64,000 nucleotides of DNA from Winogradskyella sp046545555 (lineage in GTDB: Bacteria; Bacteroidota; Bacteroidia; Flavobacteriales; Flavobacteriaceae), in NCBI RefSeq assembly GCF_046545555.1, contig NZ_JBHZTH010000003.1, forward strand, positions 1 through 64,000, given 5' to 3'. Positions 53,866 through 63,765 of this stretch are shown piece by piece; positions within the stretch are counted from its first letter, which is position 1; every line of letters begins with the position of its first letter. The position numbers and the translations under genes were made by a program. Below the pieces are notes generated by a model. That model had not been told where the DNA came from. It worked only from the letters and a program-made list of their open reading frames with translations, and ran no database searches.

Positions 53866-54969
53866 TTATTTAGAGTTTTCTCTTTTACGAGTTTCTATTC
53901 GTTCTTTCGCTATACTTAAAGCAGCGATGTGAGTAGTGATTTCATTTGCTTTTGCGCGATCTAAAATTTCTAAAGTTGTATTAAAAATATTCTCTGTTTT
54001 TCGCATTATCTCTTGTCTGTCATAATTCTCTAATTCTGCATAAACATTAATAATACCTCCTGCGTTTATTAAAAAATCGGGAGCATAAATTATACCTCTA
54101 TCTCTTAAAATTTTTCCGTGTTTATTTTCATCAGCTAATTGGTTATTAGCAGCACCTGCAATAACTTTAGCTTGCAATTTATTTATAGTGTCATCATTAA
54201 TTGTGGCACCTAAAGCACATGGAGCATAAATATCCATAGGTTCACTATATATGTCATTGCCTTCATAAATAGATGCACCGTATTTAGAACGCACGTCCTC
54301 TAAACGTTCTCTGCTAATATCTGTAATTGTAACGTTAGCGCCTTCATTTACCAAGTGCTCTACTAAAGCCTCACCTACGTTTCCAATTCCTTGTACAAAA
54401 ACATTTTTATCTTCAAGAACATCAGATCCATATTGAAATTGAGCTGCAGCCTTCATACCCATAAAAACACCATAAGCTGTTATTGGTGATGGATTCCCTG
54501 CGCCACCTTTACTTTCCGATATACCTGTAACATATGGTGTTACTTCTCTAACGGTATCCATGTCACCAGTTGTCATGCCAACATCTTCAGCTGTAATATA
54601 TCGTCCACTAAGGGAGTGCACAAATTCGCCAAAACGCTTCATTAATTCTGGTGTTTTTTGAGTTTTGGCGTCTCCTATTATTACTGCTTTTCCACCACCA
54701 AGATTTAATCCTGTAATTGCAGATTTAAAGGTCATACCTCGAGATAAACGTAATACATCATTGAGTGCTTCCCACTCGTTATTGTATTGCCACATCCTCG
54801 TACCTCCTAATGCTGGTCCTAAAACTGTATTATGTATTCCAATTATAGCTTTTAATCTAGTATCTTTGTCATTGCAAAAAACGATTTGTTCGTGGTCGTC
54901 AAAAGAATGCTGACCAAAGACAGGATCAATTTTATGTAGCTCTTTTGGAGATATTATTTCTGAAGTCAT
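53866..54969 (-). CDS. Leucine dehydrogenase
   Basis: NAD-dependent oxidative deamination of leucine or other branched-chain amino acids. The 367 residues show the catalytic Lys in GLNLGGGKAVIIGD, the dimerisation segment GGTRMWQYNNE, and the Rossmann motif VFVQGIGNVGEALVEHL. The family also includes Val and Phe dehydrogenases. Proper length and a clear promoter. Confidence 0.92.
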   Translation of the reverse strand: MTSEIISPKELHKIDPVFGQHSFDDHEQIVFCNDKDTRLKAIIGIHNTVLGPALGGTRMWQYNNEWEALNDVLRLSRGMTFKSAITGLNLGGGKAVIIGDAKTQKTPELMKRFGEFVHSLSGRYITAEDVGMTTGDMDTVREVTPYVTGISESKGGAGNPSPITAYGVFMGMKAAAQFQYGSDVLEDKNVFVQGIGNVGEALVEHLVNEGANVTITDISRERLEDVRSKYGASIYEGNDIYSEPMDIYAPCALGATINDDTINKLQAKVIAGAANNQLADENKHGKILRDRGIIYAPDFLINAGGIINVYAELENYDRQEIMRKTENIFNTTLEILDRAKANEITTHIAALSIAKERIETRKRENSK

Positions 54970-55018
54970 ATATTTTTTTAGATTTAAGGCTATTTGAAAA
55001 ATCTCTAAAAACAGCGAG

Positions 55019-55049
55019 CAAAAATATATTATAATTAGAGGATTAGCAA
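55019..55049 (-). promoter_or_regulatory. Promoter of leucine dehydrogenase
   Basis: On the minus strand TTG (55047-55049), 20-nt spacer and TATTTTTG (55019-55026). A divergent TACTTTTG -7 box on the plus strand (55080-55087) would serve the ABC transporter gene. Confidence 0.6.
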
Positions 55050-55103
55050 AATATTAACTCTAAAATAGGATTATCGTAATACTTTTGACCGACGAAATGC
55101 AAC

Positions 55104-56858
55104 ATGAAAGCACTTAAACATCTTAATAAATACTTTTACAAATATCGATCTCGTTTAATTATTGGAATTATTATTACAATTGTAGCGAAAGTATTCATGC
55201 TATTTACTCCGAGATTAGTTGGAGATTCTATAAACATTGTTTCAGATCGTTTGGATGGAAAAATTACCCAAGATGTTTTTGAAAGCGAAATATTAATCAA
55301 TGTATTACTAATAATAGGCGCTGCTATTATCGCAGGAATATTTACTTTTCTAATGCGTCAAACTATTATTAATGTTTCTAGATACATCGAGTTCGATTTA
55401 AAAAACGAAATTTATCATCATTACCAGATATTATCTCTCAATTTCTATAAATCTAATAGAACTGGTGATTTAATGAATAGGATAAGTGAAGATGTTGGTA
55501 AAGTACGCATGTATGCTGGTCCTGCTATTATGTATACAATTAATACAATAACATTATTCACAGTTGCCATAATTTATATGGTCAACACAGCTCCAAAACT
55601 TACCTTATACACTCTCCTACCCTTACCAATATTGTCCATTGCAATTTATCAGCTAAGTCGACTTATAAATAAGAGAAGTACTATAGTGCAACAATCTTTA
55701 TCAACACTTTCTACATATAGTCAAGAAACATTCAGCGGAATATCAGTTATAAAATCATATGGTATTGAGACAAGAACCAATATAGAATTTGAAGATTTAT
55801 CCTCAGAAAACAGACAGAAACAAATTAATCTAGCTAAGGTACAAGCATTATTTTTTCCGTTAATGATACTATTAATTGGTATTAGTAACTTAATTGTAAT
55901 TTACGTTGGTGGACTGCAATATATGAATGGAGAAATTAAGGATATAGGTACCATAGCAGAATTTATAATTTATGTAAATATGCTTACTTGGCCTGTAGCA
56001 ACAGTAGGCTGGGTAACATCTCTTGTGCAACAAGCTGAGGCTTCACAAGAACGCATTAATGAGTTTTTAAAGACAAAATCAGATATTCAAAATAAGACTT
56101 CAGATTTAACACCAATAAAAGGTGATATACATTTTAAAAATATCTCTTTTGTCTATCCAGATACAAATATTGAAGCCTTAAAGAATATAACGTTTAAGGT
56201 TGATGCAGGAGAGACTTTAGCTATTCTAGGAAAGACGGGCTCTGGAAAATCTACTATCCTAGACTTAATTGGAAGGCTTTATGATATCGAACAAGGAAGT
56301 CTTCTGGTTGACAATGAATTAATTTCAGAATTAAACCTCTACAGCCTTAGAGAGAGTATTGGTTATGTTCCACAAGATGCTTTTCTATTTTCTGACACCA
56401 TAAAGAACAATATAATGTTTGGTAAAGAAGATGCAACTGATGAAGAGGTTATCGAAGCTGCCAAAAATGCTAGAGTACATAAGAATATTATTGGTTTTAA
56501 TAAAGGTTATGACACTGTTTTAGGTGAGCGTGGCATCACACTTTCTGGTGGACAAAAACAACGTGTTTCTATTGCCAGAGCTATAATCAAAAAACCCGAA
56601 ATTCTTTTGTTTGATGACTGTTTATCAGCTGTAGATACTGAAACTGAAGAAAAAATTCTAAAGAATTTAATTAAACTTACAAAAGGTAAAACCACCATTA
56701 TTGTAAGTCATCGCGTATCATCTGCTAAAAACGCTGACAAAATTATTGTCTTAGATGACGGACGTATAATTCAAACAGGAAATCACGAAAGTCTTATTAG
56801 TACTGAGGGCTACTACAAGGATTTATATACTAAACAACTATCAGAAAAAGAAATGTAA
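55104..56858 (+). CDS. ABC exporter, MsbA-like
   Basis: A 584-residue half-transporter: six transmembrane helices in residues 1-310, then an ATPase with Walker A LGKTGSGKST, Q-loop YVPQDAFLF, signature LSGGQKQR, Walker B ILLFDDCLSAVD and switch His IIVSHRVS. It works as a dimer exporting lipids, drugs or peptides; MsbA-like lipid flipping cannot be proved here. The DUF3276 gene follows 66 nt downstream. Confidence 0.93.
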   Translation: MKALKHLNKYFYKYRSRLIIGIIITIVAKVFMLFTPRLVGDSINIVSDRLDGKITQDVFESEILINVLLIIGAAIIAGIFTFLMRQTIINVSRYIEFDLKNEIYHHYQILSLNFYKSNRTGDLMNRISEDVGKVRMYAGPAIMYTINTITLFTVAIIYMVNTAPKLTLYTLLPLPILSIAIYQLSRLINKRSTIVQQSLSTLSTYSQETFSGISVIKSYGIETRTNIEFEDLSSENRQKQINLAKVQALFFPLMILLIGISNLIVIYVGGLQYMNGEIKDIGTIAEFIIYVNMLTWPVATVGWVTSLVQQAEASQERINEFLKTKSDIQNKTSDLTPIKGDIHFKNISFVYPDTNIEALKNITFKVDAGETLAILGKTGSGKSTILDLIGRLYDIEQGSLLVDNELISELNLYSLRESIGYVPQDAFLFSDTIKNNIMFGKEDATDEEVIEAAKNARVHKNIIGFNKGYDTVLGERGITLSGGQKQRVSIARAIIKKPEILLFDDCLSAVDTETEEKILKNLIKLTKGKTTIIVSHRVSSAKNADKIIVLDDGRIIQTGNHESLISTEGYYKDLYTKQLSEKEM

Positions 56859-56924
56859 GAATTTGTTGGTTAGCTTACTTTTTTTTTAGATTTTTGGATT
56901 GTATAAAAAAATAAAGATTGAGTT

Positions 56925-57311
56925 ATGAGTGATTATGAAATGATGGACAAAGAAGAAATATATTCTAAAGTATTACGTGCTGGTAGAAGAACCTATTTTT
57001 TTGATGTTAGAGCTACAAAAGCAGGTGATTATTACTTAACCATTACGGAAAGTAAAAAGTTTACTAATGACGATGGCTCTTTTCATTATAAAAAACATAA
57101 AATCTATCTATATAAAGAGGATTTTACTGAGTTTAGAGAGATTCTAATAGAAATGACAGATTATATCATTAATGAAAAAGGTGAGGAAGTTATAAGTGAG
57201 CGTCATCAAAAAGATTTTAAACGAGATGAGTTTGTTCAAAATGAAGATAAAACACCTGAAGACTCAAAAAGCACAGACAGTTTTACAGATATTAGTTTTG
57301 ACGATATTTAA
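56925..57311 (+). CDS. PUR-family DNA/RNA-binding protein (DUF3276)
   Basis: A 128-residue cytosolic protein with one PUR repeat: SKVLRAGRRTYFFDVRATKAGDYYLTITESKK (about 11-42) and a second strand-helix unit (KHKIYLYKEDFTEFREILIEMTDYI), followed by an acidic tail. Related proteins of Borrelia (BpuR) bind DNA and RNA. Conserved across Bacteroidota, targets here unknown. Ends at a strong terminator. Confidence 0.9.
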   Translation: MSDYEMMDKEEIYSKVLRAGRRTYFFDVRATKAGDYYLTITESKKFTNDDGSFHYKKHKIYLYKEDFTEFREILIEMTDYIINEKGEEVISERHQKDFKRDEFVQNEDKTPEDSKSTDSFTDISFDDI

Positions 57312-57332
57312 ACTGCATTGTTAAATTATAAT

Positions 57333-57362
57333 AAAACCCTGACATTATCGTCAGGGTTTTTT
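57333..57362 (+). terminator. Terminator after the PUR protein gene
   Basis: An 11-bp perfect stem with a 6-base loop, then a T-rich run. Confidence 0.88.
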
Positions 57363-57394
57363 ATTTTTAAGCATTAACCAACTACATTCTATAT

Positions 57395-59905
57395 ATGCAA
57401 CGTATTGTTTTTTTGTTTCTCTTAGCAACAACAACACTCTTTTCTCAATCAAAAACTGATTTACCATATTATTTACCATCAGATGTAACTTACGATTCAG
57501 CAATTCCAACTCCAGAAAGTGTAATTGGTCATCAGGTTGGAGAATGGCATATAACTCACGATAAATTAGTACAATATATGTACGCCTTAGCAGATGCTTC
57601 AGATAGAGTTTCTATTGAAAATAGAGGTAAAACATTTGAAGATAGACCCTTAGTTTTATTAACAATTACATCACCAGAAAATCACCAGAATCTAGATGCT
57701 ATACAGAAGGCTCATGTAGATGCTACAGAATCTAACACAACTGATACTAATGAAAGACCAATAGTTGTTTATCAAGGTTTTTCAATACATGGTAATGAAC
57801 CGAGTGGCTCAAACGCTTCATTATTAGCCGCTTATTATTTAGCTGCGGCTAAAGGCTCTAAAATTGATGATTTACTAAAGCACACAATTATTCTTTTTGA
57901 TCCCTCTTTAAATCCAGATGGCCTACAACGTTTTGCTTACTGGGCAAATACAAATCGAGGCATGAACCTTAACCCAGATCCTAATGATAGAGAATACAGT
58001 GAAGTATGGCCTGGTGGACGAACAAATCATTATTGGTTTGATATGAATAGAGACTGGTTACCAGTCCAGTTGCCAGAATCGAGAGCTCGTATAGAATCCT
58101 TTCATAATTGGATGCCCAATATATTAACAGATCATCATGAAATGGGAACAAACTCTAGTTTCTTTTTTCAGCCAGGTATTCCTTCTAGGACGCACCCACT
58201 AACGCCAAAGCTAAATCAAGATTTAACAAAAGGTATTGCTACTTATCACGCTAAAGCTTTTGATAAAATCGGTTCGCTCTATTACTCTGAAGAAAGTTTT
58301 GATGATTTCTACTATGGCAAAGGTTCAACCTTTCCAGATATTAATGGCGGAATTGGTATTTTGTTTGAGCAAGCCAGCTCAAGAGGACATATACAAGAAA
58401 GTGATAACGGTGTTCTAACTTTTCCATTTACTATAAGAAACCAATTAACAGCTGCTTTATCAACGCTTGCTGCAGCAAACGGGATGCGTAGTGAGATTTT
58501 AACGTACCAACACAACTTTTACAAAAATGCACGTAAAGAGGCTACGAAAGAAGGAAATAAAGCAATCGTTTTTGGTGATGAAAAAGATGCTGCAAAAACC
58601 TTTCATCTAGCAGAAATACTTAAACGTCATAAAATTAAATTTCATGATATAAAAGCGGATTTTTCTGCTAATGGAAAAAATTATAAGAAAGGATATAGCT
58701 ATATCGTACCAAAAAATCAAAAAAATACAAGACTCATTAACGCAATGTTTGAAAAACGTACATCGTTTCAGGATAGTCTTTTTTACGATGTTTCTGCTTG
58801 GACTTTCCCATTGGCATTTAATTTAGACTATACTGAAACAACGACTTCCAATGCTGGTAGTGTTGTTACTGACTTACAGCATAGAATAGGTGGCATCAAT
58901 TCAAAAAGTGAATATGCTTATTTATTTGAATGGAATGAATACTATTCTCCAAAACTTTTAAATGCCATTTTAAAGAAGGGACTTAGGGCAAAGGTGAGTA
59001 TGAAAAATTTTAAGGCAAACAGTAAATCATATGATTATGGAACTATTATGATTCCTGTTAAAAATCAACATATGAATGCATCAAACATTTATACCTTTAT
59101 CAATCAATTAGCACAAGAAAGTCATATTAATATTGATGCAGTATCAACAGGACTAAATGATGGTATTGATTTAGGGAGTAATAATTTTAGAACTCTTGAG
59201 TTACCAAAAGTTGCCATTTTAGTTGGTGATGGAATGACATCTTATGATGCCGGTGAAATATGGCATCTATTAGATACACGATATGATATTGTAGCTACAA
59301 AACTAGATACCAAGCAATTTAGCAGAGCTGATTTGGGTAGATATAATAACATAATTATGGTGAACTCATATTCTGGCTTAAATGAGAGCAATTCGAAGAA
59401 ATTAAAATCTTGGATTCAAGATGGAGGAACCTTAGTTGCATATAGAAATGCTTTACGTTGGCTTAATTCTAGCGAGTTAATGAAGATTGATTTTAAAAAG
59501 AATAAAAGTCTAACTGCTAAAAACATAAGCTTTGAGCAACGCGGTAATTTTAGAGGAGCGCAGGTTATTGGTGGAGCAATATTTGAAACTAAATTAGACC
59601 GTTCTCACCCTATTAACTTTGGTTATAAAAACGATAATTTAGCTATATTTAGAAACACTACTATTTTTATTAATGCGAATAAGAATAGCTATAGCAACCC
59701 AATTCAATATACTAAAGCTCCATTATTAAGCGGTTATATTTCTGAAGAAAACTTAGATAGTTTAAGCTTATCCGTACCGCTAAAAATAGGTGGTATAGGA
59801 CGAGGGAATATTATCGCATTTACGGATAACACTAACTTTAGAGGATTTTGGTATGGCACTAATAAGTTATTAATGAATGCCATTTTCTTTAGAGATGAAA
59901 TGTAA
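57395..59905 (+). CDS. M14 zinc carboxypeptidase, secreted
   Basis: An 836-residue exported protein with signal peptide (about 1-18). The M14 domain (about 50-360) has zinc ligands His132 and Glu135 in IHGNEPSGS and the third His in LTDHHEMG, with the catalytic Glu in the FEQASSRG segment. The C-terminal half (about 400-836) has no clear enzymatic domain and includes a glutamine-amidotransferase-like segment (VAILVGDGMTSYDAGEIWHL). Likely a periplasmic or outer-membrane peptidase. It ends 2 bp from the converging CsaA-like gene. Confidence 0.9.
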   Translation: MQRIVFLFLLATTTLFSQSKTDLPYYLPSDVTYDSAIPTPESVIGHQVGEWHITHDKLVQYMYALADASDRVSIENRGKTFEDRPLVLLTITSPENHQNLDAIQKAHVDATESNTTDTNERPIVVYQGFSIHGNEPSGSNASLLAAYYLAAAKGSKIDDLLKHTIILFDPSLNPDGLQRFAYWANTNRGMNLNPDPNDREYSEVWPGGRTNHYWFDMNRDWLPVQLPESRARIESFHNWMPNILTDHHEMGTNSSFFFQPGIPSRTHPLTPKLNQDLTKGIATYHAKAFDKIGSLYYSEESFDDFYYGKGSTFPDINGGIGILFEQASSRGHIQESDNGVLTFPFTIRNQLTAALSTLAAANGMRSEILTYQHNFYKNARKEATKEGNKAIVFGDEKDAAKTFHLAEILKRHKIKFHDIKADFSANGKNYKKGYSYIVPKNQKNTRLINAMFEKRTSFQDSLFYDVSAWTFPLAFNLDYTETTTSNAGSVVTDLQHRIGGINSKSEYAYLFEWNEYYSPKLLNAILKKGLRAKVSMKNFKANSKSYDYGTIMIPVKNQHMNASNIYTFINQLAQESHINIDAVSTGLNDGIDLGSNNFRTLELPKVAILVGDGMTSYDAGEIWHLLDTRYDIVATKLDTKQFSRADLGRYNNIIMVNSYSGLNESNSKKLKSWIQDGGTLVAYRNALRWLNSSELMKIDFKKNKSLTAKNISFEQRGNFRGAQVIGGAIFETKLDRSHPINFGYKNDNLAIFRNTTIFINANKNSYSNPIQYTKAPLLSGYISEENLDSLSLSVPLKIGGIGRGNIIAFTDNTNFRGFWYGTNKLLMNAIFFRDEM

Positions 59906-59907
59906 AT

Positions 59908-60243
59908 CTAAGAAACGGTTGTACCATTCTTAACTTTAGTTTCTGGGTGCAGAAGAAATACATCATTTTCTTTAATAGCTCCCATAACTAAGCATTCACT
60001 CATAAAATCAGCAATTTGCTTTTTAGGAAAGTTAACCACAGCTACAATTTGTCTGTTTTTTAAGTCCTCCTTAGAATATTGTGCAGTAATTTGTGCAGAA
60101 GATTTCTTAATACCTAAGTCACCAAAGTCTATAGCTAATTGATAGGCAGGTTTATGTGCGTTTGGAAAGTCATTTACTTCAACAATAGTTCCTATCCGCA
60201 AATCTACCTTTGTAAAGTCTTCAAATGTTATTATATTATCCAT
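59908..60243 (-). CDS. CsaA-like tRNA-binding protein
   Basis: A 111-residue protein consisting only of an EMAP-II-like OB fold: TFEDFTKVDLRIGTIVEVNDFPNAHKPAYQL and VVNFPKKQIADFMSECLVMGA. CsaA of Bacillus binds tRNA and has chaperone activity for secretion precursors. It is divergent from the thioredoxin-like gene and converges with the M14 peptidase gene. Confidence 0.93.
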   Translation of the reverse strand: MDNIITFEDFTKVDLRIGTIVEVNDFPNAHKPAYQLAIDFGDLGIKKSSAQITAQYSKEDLKNRQIVAVVNFPKKQIADFMSECLVMGAIKENDVFLLHPETKVKNGTTVS

Positions 60244-60278
60244 ACTTTAAAACTAATAAATAAAAACGACATAATTAT

Positions 60279-60833
60279 ATGGCACTAACACCTTCAAATA
60301 TGTTGCCTCTTGGTACAAAGGCACCAGGTTTTACTTTAACTGATACAATCGACAACCAAGAAAAATCGCTAACAAATCTTAAAGGCACGAATGGAACATT
60401 AATTATGTTTATTTGTAACCATTGTCCTTTCGTAATTCATGTTAACAAGCAATTAGTTGCATTATCAAAAGACTATATTACAAAAGGAATAAAGTGTATA
60501 GCTATTTCTAGTAACGATGCCATAAAATATCCTCAAGACGGACCCAACCAAATGCAACAACACGCCAAGGATAACAACTATCCTTTTCCATATTTATATG
60601 ATGAAACACAAGTTGTAGCTAAAGCATATGATGCAGCATGCACACCAGATTTTTTCTTATTTGATGCCGAATTAAAATTAGTTTACACTGGTCAACTCGA
60701 TGATTCTAGACCTGGCAATGGTGAAGCCGTTACAGGAAATGATTTAAGAAACGCTATGGATGCATTAATTAATGGTACGCCTTTAGATTCAAATCAAAAA
60801 CCTAGTATGGGTTGTAATATTAAATGGAAATAA
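60279..60833 (+). CDS. Thioredoxin-like redoxin with CNHC motif
   Basis: A 184-residue protein of the AhpC/TSA-redoxin superfamily. The active site is Cys46-Asn-His-Cys49 followed by PFVIHVNKQ, and the C-terminal PSMGCNIKWK block is characteristic of its subfamily. No signal peptide is visible. Probably a cytosolic thiol reductase or peroxidase of unknown partner. The GNAT gene follows 23 nt downstream. Confidence 0.88.
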   Translation: MALTPSNMLPLGTKAPGFTLTDTIDNQEKSLTNLKGTNGTLIMFICNHCPFVIHVNKQLVALSKDYITKGIKCIAISSNDAIKYPQDGPNQMQQHAKDNNYPFPYLYDETQVVAKAYDAACTPDFFLFDAELKLVYTGQLDDSRPGNGEAVTGNDLRNAMDALINGTPLDSNQKPSMGCNIKWK

Positions 60834-60856
60834 CATAAATTCATTCTTAGTATAAA

Positions 60857-61396
60857 ATGACAATTTCAATCGAAACCGAACGTCTAATCTTAAGACCACT
60901 TACAGAATCTGATACCAAAGACTTTTTTGAATTAGACTCAAACCCAAATGTTCATATATATCTAGGTAATAATTTAGTAACTCATATTAAAGAATCTGAA
61001 GCGGCCATAAAAAATATTCTTCAACAGTATAAAGTTAATGGTATTGGTCGATTAGCAATAATAGACAAACAAACCAATGAATTTTTAGGTTGGTCTGGTC
61101 TTAAGTTTGAAAAACAGCTGCGTAAAGAATTTAATTACTACGATTTAGGCTATAGATTAAAAGAGCAATATTGGGGCAATGGTTATGCGACGGAAGCAGC
61201 AATTGCATCTTTAGATTATGGCTTTAATGATTTAAAACTAAAAGAGATCTGTGCTGCAGCCGATGTTAATAATTTAGCTTCAAATGCTATTCTTAAAAAA
61301 ATTGGACTTCAAACTAAAGGTCAGTTCACTTACGAGGGTTCTTTGTGCAATTGGTATATATTAAAGCACGATGAATGGCTTACTTCTGACCTTTAA
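60857..61396 (+). CDS. GNAT N-acetyltransferase (RimJ/RimL-like)
   Basis: A 179-residue protein with the GNAT pattern of the RimJ/RimL group: ERLILRPLTESDTKDFFELD, the acetyl-CoA loop LKEQYWGNGYATEAAIASL and AAADVNNLASNAILKKIGL. Substrate unknown (protein N-termini, aminoglycosides or small amines are possible). It converges with the second TonB receptor. Confidence 0.9.
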   Translation: MTISIETERLILRPLTESDTKDFFELDSNPNVHIYLGNNLVTHIKESEAAIKNILQQYKVNGIGRLAIIDKQTNEFLGWSGLKFEKQLRKEFNYYDLGYRLKEQYWGNGYATEAAIASLDYGFNDLKLKEICAAADVNNLASNAILKKIGLQTKGQFTYEGSLCNWYILKHDEWLTSDL

Positions 61397-61405
61397 TTCT
61401 AGCTT

Positions 61406-63556
61406 CTACAAATTATCTAACTGATTATCAGTACCATCTTCACTAATCGTCCAGAAGAAACCAACAAAGAAAAACTGATCTGCAGCAGGCGTTAAAGCGC
61501 GTCTATTAAATTGTCCATTAAAGTCTGGCGTATCTGCATATTGATAACCGTTTATATTTTTAAAGCCTAAGACATTGTTAACAGAACAGTATAAAATCTT
61601 CTGAGGACTCACTAAATAAGCCCAATTGAGACTAAGACTATTAAATGATTTTGTACGCTCACCTAAAAACTGATTGGTATTTGGATTTGTATAAGGTCTC
61701 CCAGATGAAAATCCATAAGCAAGACCTACTTGACTTTTCCAACTATCTATCCAGTATTTACCAACTACAGATAAGTTATGATTAGTAGCAAAACTTGGTT
61801 GCGCTGATTGACTAAAATTTCTAGCATTTCGCTCAGTATCTAAATAAGAATAGCTTACCCAATAATCTAAATTCTTTACACTTGTATTATCTCTCCAAAA
61901 TAAATCTATACCTTGAGCATAACCTTCACCATTATTATTGAAATTACTATCGAAAGCTGTGAACTCCGTATCAAATTTAACTAGATTGCTGTATTTTTTG
62001 CGATAAGCCTCTGCTCTAAATATTTTGCCACTATTAACGTATTGGTAGTTTAATATGTAATGAGCAGTTTTTTCTGCTTTCAAATCTCGTTCAAATTTTA
62101 ATATTGAACTATTAGGGTTCTGAAAGAAATTACCGTAAGCCAAAGAGAATTGTCCATTTTTAGAAATTTTATAGGCTATTGCCATTCTTGGTGCTATATC
62201 GGTTTCATCAAAAAGAGAACTATGATCTGCTCTAACACCAACTTTTAGAGCTAAGTCTTTGGAAAAAATAAGGTCTGCTTCAGCAAAACCTGCTGTTATG
62301 TTATTTTTAAAACCATAACTCAGATTAAAATCAGAATTTCTAAAATTTTCATTGAAGTCTGTAATAAATTGCTCGCCGCCAAAACTTAACTTAAATCTAC
62401 TATTAAAACGCTTTTTAACTTTTAATTTAAAATGAGCAGAATTTTCTTTGTCTTCAATATTATTTGTAATAACTGAAATGTCATTTTTAGCGAATGTATA
62501 ACTTAAACCTGTTTGTACACTCCAGTTATTACCGAGAATGCCCTTGTAAGATGTATTCAAATAAAAATTATTGTTATTTAAAGCAAAGTCAACACCTTCT
62601 TCAACATTAATATCTTCTTGGGTTAAATTAAACTTAGATGTATCAAAAGCGGCATAAAATTTTAGCATTCCGTTATTCAATTTCTGTCTAAATACCATTT
62701 CACCTTGTGCACCTTGATAAGGTGTTTCCCATTCATTGCGATCTTTAAAAACAGATAAATAAGGGGCTAAATTTATATAAGAAGCATTAAAACTTAATGA
62801 CGATTTTTCCCATTTCTGAGTATTACCGAGTGTTGCACCTACAGTCATAATTCCGATATCTGTTTTTTCTTGATCTGGTTCGTCGATAGTATTTAAGAGA
62901 AGTACGCTAGACAATGCTTGCCCAAATTCTGAAGAGTAACCTCCTGTGGAAAACGTAATACCATCAAACAAAAAAGGTGAATAACGTCCGCGTGTTGGAA
63001 TGTTGTTCGTTGTTGGTGTATAAGGAGTGAAGACTCTTATACCATCAATAAAAATTTGCGTTTCATCAGCGTTACCACCACGAACAAATAAGCGACCATC
63101 TTCTGCAACGTTTGATGTTCCTGGCAAGGTTTGTAATGCACCTACAAAATCGCCAAGTGCGCTTGCTGTAGTGACCACATCTAGTGGCTTTAATACAGAT
63201 ACTTTACTATTGTCATTAGCTTCAAAGGTTCCTGCGCTCAAGACGACTGCGTCTAATGATTCTACATCTTCTCGTAATTTAATATTTAGATTAGATAATT
63301 TAGAAACATCATCAATAATCATCTTGGTCTCATAAGATAAAAAAGAGATAATTAAAGTCTGGGTTCCTTTTTCTTCGGTGGTGAATGTAAATTTACCCTC
63401 TTCTATAGATGTAGATCCATCGTAGGTACCATCTAAGTAAACATTTGCACCAATAATAGGTTGATTTTTATTGTCAACTACACGACCAGAAATAGTAGTT
63501 TGTGCCTGCAGTAATCCTGCTAGAAGTAAAATAATTAAAGTGATTAACTTGTTCAT
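61406..63556 (-). CDS. TonB-dependent receptor with carboxypeptidase-like domain
   Basis: A 716-residue outer-membrane protein from the ATG at 63556, chosen for its signal peptide (MNKLITLIILLLAGLLQAQ); the ATG at 63586 adds ten polar residues. An N-terminal CarboxypepD_reg-like domain (about 20-105, ISGRVVDNKNQPIIGANVYLDG) precedes the plug (LFVRGGNADETQIFIDGIRV) and barrel. SusC has the same N-domain, but there is no SusD partner, so a different cargo is likely. Divergently transcribed from the ECF sigma gene. Confidence 0.9.
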   Translation of the reverse strand: MNKLITLIILLLAGLLQAQTTISGRVVDNKNQPIIGANVYLDGTYDGSTSIEEGKFTFTTEEKGTQTLIISFLSYETKMIIDDVSKLSNLNIKLREDVESLDAVVLSAGTFEANDNSKVSVLKPLDVVTTASALGDFVGALQTLPGTSNVAEDGRLFVRGGNADETQIFIDGIRVFTPYTPTTNNIPTRGRYSPFLFDGITFSTGGYSSEFGQALSSVLLLNTIDEPDQEKTDIGIMTVGATLGNTQKWEKSSLSFNASYINLAPYLSVFKDRNEWETPYQGAQGEMVFRQKLNNGMLKFYAAFDTSKFNLTQEDINVEEGVDFALNNNNFYLNTSYKGILGNNWSVQTGLSYTFAKNDISVITNNIEDKENSAHFKLKVKKRFNSRFKLSFGGEQFITDFNENFRNSDFNLSYGFKNNITAGFAEADLIFSKDLALKVGVRADHSSLFDETDIAPRMAIAYKISKNGQFSLAYGNFFQNPNSSILKFERDLKAEKTAHYILNYQYVNSGKIFRAEAYRKKYSNLVKFDTEFTAFDSNFNNNGEGYAQGIDLFWRDNTSVKNLDYWVSYSYLDTERNARNFSQSAQPSFATNHNLSVVGKYWIDSWKSQVGLAYGFSSGRPYTNPNTNQFLGERTKSFNSLSLNWAYLVSPQKILYCSVNNVLGFKNINGYQYADTPDFNGQFNRRALTPAADQFFFVGFFWTISEDGTDNQLDNL

Positions 63557-63682
63557 TGTTTGATTGATTAATTCCTGAAAATGCATCCAGGACGTTTTGA
63601 TAGAACAAACTTCTAGTATTTTTAAACCAACATGAATTCATTTTTACTGAACTGTAAAAATTCTATGATGAATTGAATATAT

Positions 63683-63714
63683 TTGAACACAAAGAAAATC
63701 TTCCTATAAATTTG
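63683..63714 (+). promoter_or_regulatory. Promoter of the ECF sigma gene
   Basis: TTG (63683-63685), 21-nt spacer and TAAATTTG (63707-63714) precede the sigma gene by about 50 nt. A second TATATTTG box lies at 63678-63685 without a TTG partner. Confidence 0.45.
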
Positions 63715-63765
63715 TAACAATATCTAATCTATTACTACTTATAGGTAACTAACCAATCTCATCAA

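Noticed and set aside
61406..63556. SusC of a polysaccharide utilisation locus
   Set aside because: No SusD-like gene or glycoside hydrolases flank it, so only the general receptor call is supported.
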